Assembly: GCA_047975195.1 (NCBI GenBank)
Contig: JBKEDB010000001.1
Span: 62,001-126,000 of the forward strand
From: Cumulibacter sp047975195
Lineage (GTDB): Bacteria; Actinomycetota; Actinomycetes; Mycobacteriales; Antricoccaceae
Reading direction: 5' to 3'
DNA length: 64,000 nucleotides
In this document: positions 8,824 to 16,086 of the stretch, piece by piece
How positions within the stretch are numbered: the first letter of the stretch is position 1
How the letters are laid out: the number at the start of each line of letters is the position of its first letter
The notes under the pieces: model-generated
What the model saw: only the letters and a program-made list of their open reading frames with translations
Told to the model about the DNA's origin: nothing
Database searches by the model: none
Program-made: the position numbers and the translations under genes

Positions 8824-9303
8824 TTACGCGAGCGCCTCGTTGAGCAACTCCAGCGCCGCCACGGCGAACGCCTGCATATTCGCTACGCGGTCGTTCGATC
8901 CCGTCTCAATGGTGCGGGTTAACTCGGCCGGGCCCACAACGCTCAAGAACGTCGTTCCCGCCGGGTCGCCGTACCGCGTCCCGGACGGCCCGGCCGCACC
9001 AAACTCGGCGATCCCCCACGTCGTACCGAGCCGGTCCCGCACGGCACTCGCCAACAAATTCGCATGCGGCTCGGACAGCGGGCGCACGCCAGTCATGTCC
9101 GAGGCCGTGATCGCGAGCAGATTGCTCAACGCGGCCTTCGTGTAGACCACGTTGCCGCCCACGTAGTACGCAGAGGCGCCCGCTTGACCCAACAGCGCCG
9201 CAGAGATCAGTCCTCCTGAGGAGGCCTCGGTCACCGCAATCGTTTCGCCGCGTTCACGCAACGCCGCCGCCACACCGCTCGCTACCGCCAGTAGTTCGTC
9301 CAC
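8824..9303 (-). CDS. CinA-family nicotinamide-nucleotide amidohydrolase domain protein
   Basis: This stand-alone CinA C-terminal (PncC-like) domain of 159 aa deamidates NMN to NaMN in characterised members. Hallmarks are ESLTGGL-like TEASSGGLISAALL, VVYTKAALSNLL and the IAEFGAAGPSG segment. The family normally has T-G-G in the first motif, here S-S-G-G. GTG 9303 is chosen because GGGGGAGGG lies 4 bp upstream; ATG 9321 is an alternative. It sits 238 bp upstream of the thiolase on the same strand, with no sign of functional linkage. Confidence 0.75.
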   Translation of the reverse strand: MDELLAVASGVAAALRERGETIAVTEASSGGLISAALLGQAGASAYYVGGNVVYTKAALSNLLAITASDMTGVRPLSEPHANLLASAVRDRLGTTWGIAEFGAAGPSGTRYGDPAGTTFLSVVGPAELTRTIETGSNDRVANMQAFAVAALELLNEALA

Positions 9304-9381
9304 AGGCCCTCCCCCGCTCATCGCATGTATGGCCCCACAGTAGCGGCACCCTCCGGGCACCCCTGCGCCGCCGAACCCCGC

Positions 9382-9450
9382 AAAAGACGCACGAAAATCG
9401 AAGGCGCATCGCGCACTGGGCGATGCCTAGCCAATTTCACTGCGTTTTTG
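9382..9450. repeat. Dispersed inverted-repeat element, subfamily B copy 1
   Basis: About 69 bp with outer arms ACGCA and TGCGT and inner arms GCATCG and CGATGC. A related copy is at 63400-63470, sharing ACGCAC, ATCGA, GGCATCGC-like and CGATGCCT blocks and the CTGCGTT end. It is intergenic, between the CinA gene and tRNA-Leu. Confidence 0.6.
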
Positions 9451-9558
9451 CGTCGTCCGCGTCTTTGGCGGCGGTTCCGGTCATCGCCGCGGCTTCGCCG
9501 CGGCCCGGGATCGGGGTTAATGGCCAGATTGTGTGTATGGGATCGAGCGCATACGACG

Positions 9559-9592
9559 CCGCCCGGTTCCGGAGATCTCCGGAACCGGGCGG
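9559..9592 (-). terminator. Perfect palindrome, terminator of tRNA-Leu
   Basis: A perfect 34-bp palindrome (17-bp arms, left arm CCGCCCGGTTCCGGAGA) begins 5 bp beyond the encoded CCA end of the tRNA, placed as a transcription terminator on the minus strand. Confidence 0.75.
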
Positions 9593-9596
9593 TTCT

Positions 9597-9682
9597 TGGT
9601 GGGCAAGGGGGGACTTGTACCCCCACGTCCTTGCGGACACTGGCACCTGAAGCCAGCGCGTCTGCCATTCCGCCACTTGCCC
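9597..9682 (-). tRNA. tRNA-Leu (CAG)
   Basis: The minus strand folds as a class II tRNA. The acceptor arms GGGCAAG and CTTGCCC are followed by discriminator A and an encoded CCA. The anticodon stem CTGGC/GCCAG encloses the loop TTCAGGT with anticodon CAG. The variable arm is GTCCGCAAGGAC and the T arm is GGGGG TACAAGT CCCCC. The length is 86 nt including CCA. A perfect palindromic terminator follows directly. Confidence 0.95.
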
Positions 9683-9942
9683 GTGACTGCGACGTACAAA
9701 TTTACCATGCGTCACGCAACGTTCAGCCGGAGGGTGGCAGAGACCACGGCCCGTCTGCAGCCGCCCGGGCGCGGTGAACAGACATGCTGGCGCAATGGAG
9801 ATCGCACGTCAGGTATAGGCGTTGCGCACTCCGAACTCAGGTGTGCCAGACAAGCCTGCACTACGCCCACATCCCGCACCCCGCACAACCCCGTGCGCCA
9901 CTCAGCCCGGTGCCCCGCAAGCGCCGGTACGCCACTCAGCCG

Positions 9943-11397
9943 CTATGTGGTCGCGGCCGCCAGCGGCTCGTCGGCCCCGTCCGAGGACGCCGACTGCGCA
10001 TCGGGGCGCTTCGCCGGTATGAGCAAAGCGAGCACCGACGCGGCCAAGGCGACGCCCACGCCAATCAGCAGACCGGTGACGAATCCCGCCTCGCTGGGAA
10101 CCTGCACAGGGCCAATATCAAATGTCATGTTGGCGAGTACGACGCCGACCACGGCCGACGCAACTGACGTACCGACCGAACGCATCAGCGTATTGAAACT
10201 ATTTGCCGATGCGGTCTCCGACAACGGCACTGAACCCATGATCAGCGCCGGCATCGCACCGTAGGCGAGGCCTACGCCACTCGCGCCGACGATGATCGAC
10301 ACGAGCAGACTCCACGTCGACCCCATCAGGAACACGCCCAGTAGATAGCCGAGAGCGACGACGGCCGAACCGACCGCCAGGGTGATGCGCGGACCATGAG
10401 TCTTGGACAGCTTTGCGCTCAGCGGCGACATCACCATCATCATGAGCCCGCCGGGCATCATCCACAGACCCATCTGCAACATGTCCTGCCCGAGGCCGTA
10501 TCCGGTTTCGGTCGGCAACTGCAAAAGCTGCGGGTAAATCAGCGACTGCGCGAACATCGCGAATCCAAGCACCATCGAGGCAGCGTTCGTCAGCAGCACG
10601 ACCGGGCGGGCGGTGACGCGCAGGTCGACCAACGGCGCATCGATGCGTAGCTCGTACCAGCCCCAGACCCCAAAGACCACCACCGAGGCGATCAGCAGAC
10701 TCAAAGTGGTCGCACTACCCCAGCCCCAGTCGGCGCCCTTCGACACGCCCAGCAACAGGCATACCAGTCCGATGCCGATACCGATCGCGCCAATCGGGTC
10801 GAACTTTCCGGTGGCCACCGGTGGGGTACGAGGGATCAGCTTGGCCATGGCGATACCAATGACCACGGCGAGCACTGCCGACCCCCAGAACAGCACCTGC
10901 CACTGCGAGTACATCGCCACAGCTGCGGCGATCGGCAGTCCAAGCGCCCCGCCGACGCCCATCGAGGCGCTCATCAACGCAATGGACGTGCCCAATCGTT
11001 CAGCGGGAATCACGTCGCGCATCACGCTGATTCCCAGCGGAATCAGTCCCATGCCTAAGCCCTGCAGGCCTCGGCCCACGATCATCGGGATCACCGATTC
11101 GGATAGCGCGCACACCACCGAACCTGCCGCCAATGCCACGGTGCTCAGCAGCATCATCCGCCGTTTGCCGTAGAGGTCGCCGAGTCGGCCCGAGACCGGC
11201 GTGGCCACAGCTGCTACCAGCAGGGTGACGGTGATGACCCACGACGCGTTAGACGCGGTCGTGTTCAGCATCGTCGGCAGCGCGCCGATCAGCGGGACCA
11301 CCAGCGTCTGCATCAGGGCGGCGGTGATACCACCGGCCGCGAGTACGGCGACTACTGCGTTGGGAGCCGGCGCTCGCTCGGCGGACGATACTGACAC
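9943..11397 (-). CDS. MFS drug exporter (DHA2-type)
   Basis: This 484-aa multidrug-efflux type MFS permease has about 14 hydrophobic helices. Helix 1 is VVAVLAAGGITAALMQTLVV, and loop 2-3 carries the MFS motif GRLGDLYGKRR. The C-terminus ends in a hydrophilic tail. It should export drugs or toxic metabolites using the proton gradient. GTG 11397 is the start. It is divergent from a MarR gene, with a perfect palindrome between them, which suggests it is repressed by that regulator and induced by its ligand. Confidence 0.9.
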   Translation of the reverse strand: MSVSSAERAPAPNAVVAVLAAGGITAALMQTLVVPLIGALPTMLNTTASNASWVITVTLLVAAVATPVSGRLGDLYGKRRMMLLSTVALAAGSVVCALSESVIPMIVGRGLQGLGMGLIPLGISVMRDVIPAERLGTSIALMSASMGVGGALGLPIAAAVAMYSQWQVLFWGSAVLAVVIGIAMAKLIPRTPPVATGKFDPIGAIGIGIGLVCLLLGVSKGADWGWGSATTLSLLIASVVVFGVWGWYELRIDAPLVDLRVTARPVVLLTNAASMVLGFAMFAQSLIYPQLLQLPTETGYGLGQDMLQMGLWMMPGGLMMMVMSPLSAKLSKTHGPRITLAVGSAVVALGYLLGVFLMGSTWSLLVSIIVGASGVGLAYGAMPALIMGSVPLSETASANSFNTLMRSVGTSVASAVVGVVLANMTFDIGPVQVPSEAGFVTGLLIGVGVALAASVLALLIPAKRPDAQSASSDGADEPLAAATT

Positions 11398-11402
11398 GTG
11401 GA

Positions 11403-11431
11403 TGCACTATACACATTATGTGTATAGTGCA
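11403..11431. promoter_or_regulatory. Operator palindrome between MFS exporter and MarR regulator
   Basis: The perfect 13-bp arms TGCACTATACACA and TGTGTATAGTGCA flank the spacer TTA. It is AT-rich in a GC-rich context, sits only 5 bp upstream of the MFS start codon and 28 bp upstream of the marR start, and fits the size of MarR operators. Binding would block both promoters. Confidence 0.8.
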
Positions 11432-11459
11432 CAATTGACCGTCTATTGAGGAGTCCTTC

Positions 11460-11921
11460 GTGCGGGATACGCTGGCCACGATCGAGCTGGAAGCGATGCT
11501 GTTCGGGCGTCACATGGCCCCTGCGCGGCGATTGCCGGACGGCGCCAGCGTTCTCGAGCGCAGCCACTACACTCTGCTGACCCGACTGGAGGCCACCGGC
11601 CCGATGTCGATCGGGCAGCTCAGTGACGCCTTCGGCTTGGGCGCCTCCACCCTCAATCGGCAAACGGCCGCGATGATGCGCGCAGACCTGGTCGAGCGAA
11701 TCCCCGACCCCGACGGCGGACTCGCCCGCAAGTTCCGCATCACGAAGACCGGCAAGCGACGCCTACGCACCGAACGAAACGACAACATCACCGGCCTCGG
11801 CCGAGTGGTCAGCGACTGGGCCGATACGGACATCGAAGCCTTCGCCACGCTGCTAGCGAAGTTCAATAAGTCGGTCGAAGAGCGTTCCGGACGCGGATGG
11901 CCTCGAAGAGACCCGCTCTAA
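11460..11921 (+). CDS. MarR-family transcriptional regulator
   Basis: This is a 153-aa winged-helix repressor. The recognition region is PMSIGQLSDAFGLGASTLNRQTAAMMRADLV in sense, and the wing contains ERIPDPDGGLARKFRITKTG. The start GTG 11460 follows a GAGGAG ribosome site by 6 bp. It is transcribed divergently from the MFS exporter and the perfect palindrome at 11403-11431 lies between the two, the common autoregulated MarR/efflux arrangement. The ligand is unknown; some MarR proteins sense phenolics or oxidants, but this protein has no Cys, which argues against thiol-based sensing. Confidence 0.88.
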   Translation: MRDTLATIELEAMLFGRHMAPARRLPDGASVLERSHYTLLTRLEATGPMSIGQLSDAFGLGASTLNRQTAAMMRADLVERIPDPDGGLARKFRITKTGKRRLRTERNDNITGLGRVVSDWADTDIEAFATLLAKFNKSVEERSGRGWPRRDPL

Positions 11922-11933
11922 ACCGAGCTGCCG

Positions 11934-11978
11934 TCGAGTTCCGCCAACATCGAGTTCCGCCAACATCGAGTCCCGCCG
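11934..11978. repeat. Short tandem repeat, 16-bp unit, about 2.8 copies
   Basis: The unit TCGAGTTCCGCCAACA occurs twice in perfect tandem, followed by a partial third copy (TCGAGTCCCGCCG). It lies just after marR and abuts repeat element A2. Confidence 0.8.
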
Positions 11979-12046
11979 CTGAAAACGCAGCCCTAGCGGC
12001 TCGACATCCACGTATGCGAGATAAGTCGTCTGTCGCGCTGCGTCTT
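11979..12046. repeat. Dispersed inverted-repeat element, subfamily A copy 2
   Basis: This is the second copy of the 68-bp element seen at 2836-2903. The shared blocks (CTGAAAACGCAGCCC, AGCGGCTCGA, ATAAGTCGTC, CTGCGTCTT) fall at exactly the same offsets while the segments between them differ. It lies between the convergent marR and GH15 genes. Confidence 0.7.
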
Positions 12047-12091
12047 GGTTAGGGTCGGCCGAATCCGACTCGCTCGGACTCGCGGGATCCG

Positions 12092-14116
12092 CTAGGACTC
12101 GCGCGATTCCTTAGCGCTAGGCGATGCGGATCGATTACGAATCGTCCGCGTTTGTGCATCGGCGGCCTGCAAGTCGTACGCCGCGATCACCAACGCCAGG
12201 TGTGAGAACGCCTGCGGAAAATTACCCAGCATCCGTTCCGCCTGCGGGTCGTACTCCTCCGCCAGCAGCCCTACGTCGTTCGCCAGCGCGGTCAATCGAC
12301 GCATCAACGCGTGCGCGTCCTGTCCTCTACCCATCAACGCGTACGCCGACACCAGCCAGAACGAGCATGCCAAGAACGAACCTTCCTGCCCATCGAGTCC
12401 GTCCACGCCCGACTGGGTGCGGTATCGCAGCAGCAGGCCATCGCGCATGAGGTCGCTCTCGATCGCGCGCACCGTCCCGACGAACCGTTCGTCGCTGGCG
12501 TCGATGAATCCGACGTCCGCCAGCAGCAGCAACGACGCGTCCACCTCACCTGTCTCGTAGTGCTGAGTGAAACTGCCACGCGTCGCGTCGTACCCCCGAC
12601 TCAGAACCTCCTCACGTACGGCGGCGCGAACCTCACGCCAGCGCCGTACGTCGCCGTCCAGACCGTGCCGCTCAACAGCCGCGATCGAGCGGTCAAGTGC
12701 GACCCACACCATGACCCGCGAGTGGGTGAAGTGACGCTTCGGTCCACGGATCTCCCACAAGCCGTGATCGGGTTCCTGCCAACTCTGGCAAAGCTTCTCG
12801 AGCAGCGCACACTGCATCCGCCACGACTGGGCGGTCTCTTGCAGTCCGTGATCGCGTGCCATCGCGAGCGCGATCATGACCTCGCCCAGTACGTCGGACT
12901 GCTTTTGGCCGACCGCGCCGTTACCGATCCGCACCGGCAACGAGTTCTCGTACCCCGCCAGGTGCGCCAGCGCCCTTTCAGGCATCTCGCGCCCACCATC
13001 GATCGTGTACATGATCTGCAGGTCGGCCGGGTCGCCGGCAACCGCACGCACTAGCCAATTCCGCCAGGCCATGGCGGCCCCACGGTAGCCAGCCATGAGC
13101 AATGCCTCCAGGGTCAAAGAGGCGTCGCGAAGCCAGCAATATCGGTAATCCCAGTTCCGCTCGCCGCCGATCTGTTCCGGTAACGAACACGTTGGGGCAG
13201 CGACGATCCCGCCGGTCTCGATGTCGGTGAGCGCGCGCAACGTGACCAGCGAACGGTGTACCGCGTCTCGGTAGGGACCCTCGTACTCGCAGTTCCGCAG
13301 CCAGTTGGCGGCTTCGATCTCAGTGCGCCGAATTCTGCCAGCGACATCGATCGGTGCCGGGAGCGGTTCGTACGAGCGCGTCGAGGTCAGTTCGAAGGTC
13401 AGCACGTCCCCGGACCTCACTACGAACTCGTCGACGTGCCGTTGCGCGTCGGCCTTCGGGATCCGTGGTCCGCGCATCACCAGCCGATCGGGACCGGCGA
13501 CGGCCACCAGCATCTCGTCATTCCCGAAAGCGTCCCCGCCGCTACGCCCGATAGCGTGCCTGACGCCATTCCCGACGACGTTACCGATGCCAATCCCTAC
13601 GGCGTCACCACCGACGCTCCCGATGCCATTCCCGCAAGCGTCTCCGGCGTCATTCCCGACGGCGGTCCCGAACGCGTCCTCCAAGTCATTCGCCGCGGCG
13701 TCATTGCGGACGCCGCCATCCCGCTCGCGACTTACCCAGGGCAGGATCGCGCCGTACCCGAACCGGATCACCAACTCGTGCCGGAACACCATCGTTCCGC
13801 TGACCCCTTCGATCCGGCGTACGACATCGCATCGATCGCCACTGATCGGCATGGCGTCGGTGACAGTGACAACGCCGGTCGCGGTGCGGTGAGTTGTCTG
13901 CAGGATCACCGAACCGTCAAGGTAGCGGCGAATCGACGTCGCCTCCTCCGCGGGCCCAAGCAGCCAGTACCCGTTCTCCGGCCGACCCACTAACGCAGCG
14001 AAACAGGCCGGCGAGTCGAAACTCGGCAGGCACAACCAATCGATTGATCCGCGACGCGACACCAAGGCCGCCGTGCAACGGTCGCCGATGAGCGCATATT
14101 CCTCAATCCGCTCCAT
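12092..14116 (-). CDS. Glycoside hydrolase family 15 protein (glucoamylase/trehalase-like)
   Basis: A 674-aa cytoplasmic GH15 enzyme; characterised actinobacterial relatives hydrolyse trehalose or alpha-glucans. The N-terminal beta-sandwich starts IEEYALIGDRCTAALVSRRG. The catalytic (alpha/alpha)6 barrel has the diagnostic GGERNWDYRYCWLRDASL and, near the C-terminus, the region DGQEGSFLACSFWLV with the likely catalytic Glu. Residues about 133-200 are an extra Gly/Asn/Asp/Val-rich stretch inside the N-terminal domain, between GAILPWVSRERD and EMLVAVAGPDRL, which are normally close together. The C-terminal tail is Ser/Arg-rich. ATG 14116 is the family start. It is divergent from the ABC exporter genes. 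Confidence 0.88.
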   Translation of the reverse strand: MERIEEYALIGDRCTAALVSRRGSIDWLCLPSFDSPACFAALVGRPENGYWLLGPAEEATSIRRYLDGSVILQTTHRTATGVVTVTDAMPISGDRCDVVRRIEGVSGTMVFRHELVIRFGYGAILPWVSRERDGGVRNDAAANDLEDAFGTAVGNDAGDACGNGIGSVGGDAVGIGIGNVVGNGVRHAIGRSGGDAFGNDEMLVAVAGPDRLVMRGPRIPKADAQRHVDEFVVRSGDVLTFELTSTRSYEPLPAPIDVAGRIRRTEIEAANWLRNCEYEGPYRDAVHRSLVTLRALTDIETGGIVAAPTCSLPEQIGGERNWDYRYCWLRDASLTLEALLMAGYRGAAMAWRNWLVRAVAGDPADLQIMYTIDGGREMPERALAHLAGYENSLPVRIGNGAVGQKQSDVLGEVMIALAMARDHGLQETAQSWRMQCALLEKLCQSWQEPDHGLWEIRGPKRHFTHSRVMVWVALDRSIAAVERHGLDGDVRRWREVRAAVREEVLSRGYDATRGSFTQHYETGEVDASLLLLADVGFIDASDERFVGTVRAIESDLMRDGLLLRYRTQSGVDGLDGQEGSFLACSFWLVSAYALMGRGQDAHALMRRLTALANDVGLLAEEYDPQAERMLGNFPQAFSHLALVIAAYDLQAADAQTRTIRNRSASPSAKESRES

Positions 14117-14358
14117 TCCTGCAGGCTACTCGGCGACCGATCCGAGACGGCCCACACCATCATCCGAGCAATACTCGCCGAGCAGAACTCGTCGATACTG
14201 ACGCGACGCACTCGCTATCCCGCCCTGCGGATCCCGGTCGCGTTCTCGCCGTGAGGCAACAGTGAGGTGACTTCGCGAATCGTCCGCTCGGCGCGAAATT
14301 CGTTTCCAGATGCAACTACCGAGTCCTAACCTCGAAAGGTCAGTAAAGGAGAGCGTTC

Positions 14359-16086
14359 GTGCTCATGCGTCTACTGCGGGTTCGGCTCCGTCCGTACACC
14401 TCGCTCCTCGTCGGAATCGTCGTACTACAAATCGTCGGCACTATCGCGAGCCTGTACCTACCCAGCCTCAACGCAGACATCATCAACAAGGGCATCGCCG
14501 TCGGGGATACCGGTTATATCTGGCGGATCGGCGGCTGGATGCTCATCGTCGCCGCCCTTCAAGTTGTCTGCAGCATCGCGGCCACCTACCTCGCCGCACG
14601 TACCGCAATGGGGTTCGGCCGCGACACCCGGGCCGCCGTCTTCAACAGGGTCGCCGAATTCTCCGCCCGCGAGGTCGGCCAGTTCGGCGCTCCCTCACTC
14701 ATCACCCGCTCCACCAACGACGTCCAGCAGGTTCAAATGTTGGTCGTCATGGGTGCCACACTGCTGGTGATGGCGCCGATCATGATGGTCGGCGGCGTAG
14801 TGATGGCGCTGCAGCAGGACGTCGGACTGTCCTGGTTGATGCTGGTCAGCGTTCCGATCCTGGGCATAGCGGTCACGCTCATCATCCGCCGGATGGTGCC
14901 GTTGTTCCGTCGCAACCAGGAACTCATCGACAACGTCAACGGCGTTCTGCGCGAACAGATCACCGGTATTCGCGTGGTGCGAGCGTTCGTGCGCGAACAG
15001 CAGGAAACCGATCGGTTCGCCGTCGCCAACCAGCAACTGACCACGGTCGCGATCGGCGCCGGACGCTACATGGCGATGATCTTCCCCGTCGTCATGCTCG
15101 TGCTGAACGTGTCCAGCGTCGCCGTCCTCTGGTTTGGTGGGCATCGCGTCGAAGAGGGCAATATCGATGTCGGATCGCTCACCGCATTCCTGGCTTACCT
15201 CATGCAAATCCTGATGTCGGTGATGATGGCCAGCTTCATGATGATGATGCTGCCGCGCGCGACCGTCAGCGCGGAACGTATCCAAGAGGTCCTCGACACC
15301 GAATCCTCGGTGGTTCCGCCGTCCGCGCCGGTGCGGCCACAGCCCGGCGCGCCCAGCGTCGAACTCGACAACGTCTCGTTCGCTTTCCCCGGCGCAGACG
15401 AACCTGTGCTGCGCAACCTCACCTTCGCCGCCCATGCCGGTCAGACCACGGCCGTCATCGGCTCCACCGGCGCGGGCAAAACCACCATGCTGAACCTGAT
15501 CCCCCGACTCGTAGACGTGACCGGCGGCGAAGTGCGGATCAATGGGGTCGATGTTCGTCAGCTCGATCCGGAAGTGCTGTGGAACGGCATCGGCCTCGTC
15601 CCGCAACGTCCCTACCTGTTCAGCGGCACCGTCGCCTCCAACCTGCGCTACGGCAACCCGGACGCAACGGACGACGAACTTTGGCAGGCGCTCGCGATCG
15701 CCCAAGCCGACGACTTTGTCACCGAACTCGGTGGGTTGGCGACGAAAATTGCGCAAGGCGGTACGAACGTATCCGGCGGCCAACGACAACGCATATCGAT
15801 CGCCCGCGCGTTGGTACGGCGTCCGGACATCTACCTGTTCGACGATTCGTTCTCCGCGCTCGATCTAGGCACCGACGCGCGGCTGAGGGCGGCACTACGT
15901 CCAGTCACCCGCGATGCGGTGGTGATCGTCGTCGCCCAACGAGTGTCCACCATCATCGACGCCGACCAGATCATCGTGCTGGACGATGGCGCCGTCGTCG
16001 GACACGGCACCCATGCGGACTTGCTTGTCTCCTGCCCGACGTACGCCGAAATCGTTGAGTCCCAAGCGGCTGTTGAGGTGGCCTGA
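14359..16086 (+). CDS. ABC exporter half-transporter, degenerate-site subunit
   Basis: A 575-aa fused permease-ATPase. The six-helix domain occupies residues 1 to about 310. The ATPase has Walker A STGAGKTT and a normal signature VSGGQRQRIS, but Walker B ends YLFDDSFSALD, so the catalytic Glu is Asp, and the switch segment reads VVAQRVSTI, so His is Gln. This is the pattern of the inactive-site subunit in heterodimeric exporters. GTG 14359 lies 7 bp after AAAGGAG. Its stop overlaps the next start by 1 bp (TGATG), so the two subunits are coupled. The substrate is unknown; such pairs export drugs, lipids or peptides. Confidence 0.9.
   Translation: MLMRLLRVRLRPYTSLLVGIVVLQIVGTIASLYLPSLNADIINKGIAVGDTGYIWRIGGWMLIVAALQVVCSIAATYLAARTAMGFGRDTRAAVFNRVAEFSAREVGQFGAPSLITRSTNDVQQVQMLVVMGATLLVMAPIMMVGGVVMALQQDVGLSWLMLVSVPILGIAVTLIIRRMVPLFRRNQELIDNVNGVLREQITGIRVVRAFVREQQETDRFAVANQQLTTVAIGAGRYMAMIFPVVMLVLNVSSVAVLWFGGHRVEEGNIDVGSLTAFLAYLMQILMSVMMASFMMMMLPRATVSAERIQEVLDTESSVVPPSAPVRPQPGAPSVELDNVSFAFPGADEPVLRNLTFAAHAGQTTAVIGSTGAGKTTMLNLIPRLVDVTGGEVRINGVDVRQLDPEVLWNGIGLVPQRPYLFSGTVASNLRYGNPDATDDELWQALAIAQADDFVTELGGLATKIAQGGTNVSGGQRQRISIARALVRRPDIYLFDDSFSALDLGTDARLRAALRPVTRDAVVIVVAQRVSTIIDADQIIVLDDGAVVGHGTHADLLVSCPTYAEIVESQAAVEVA

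Noticed and set aside
7203..8843. 546-codon plus-strand open frame
   Set aside because: It lies exactly opposite the thiolase gene, which has all catalytic motifs; the plus-strand product is Arg/Val/Gly-rich without any family features. A high-GC shadow.
11934..12046. CRISPR array or attachment site
   Set aside because: Fewer than three short repeats with no spacers, and no cas genes or integrase nearby; I treat these as a tandem repeat plus a dispersed element.
14310..16058. 582-codon frame overlapping the first ABC exporter gene
   Set aside because: It is the alternative frame of a well-supported ABC gene, giving an Arg/His-rich product.
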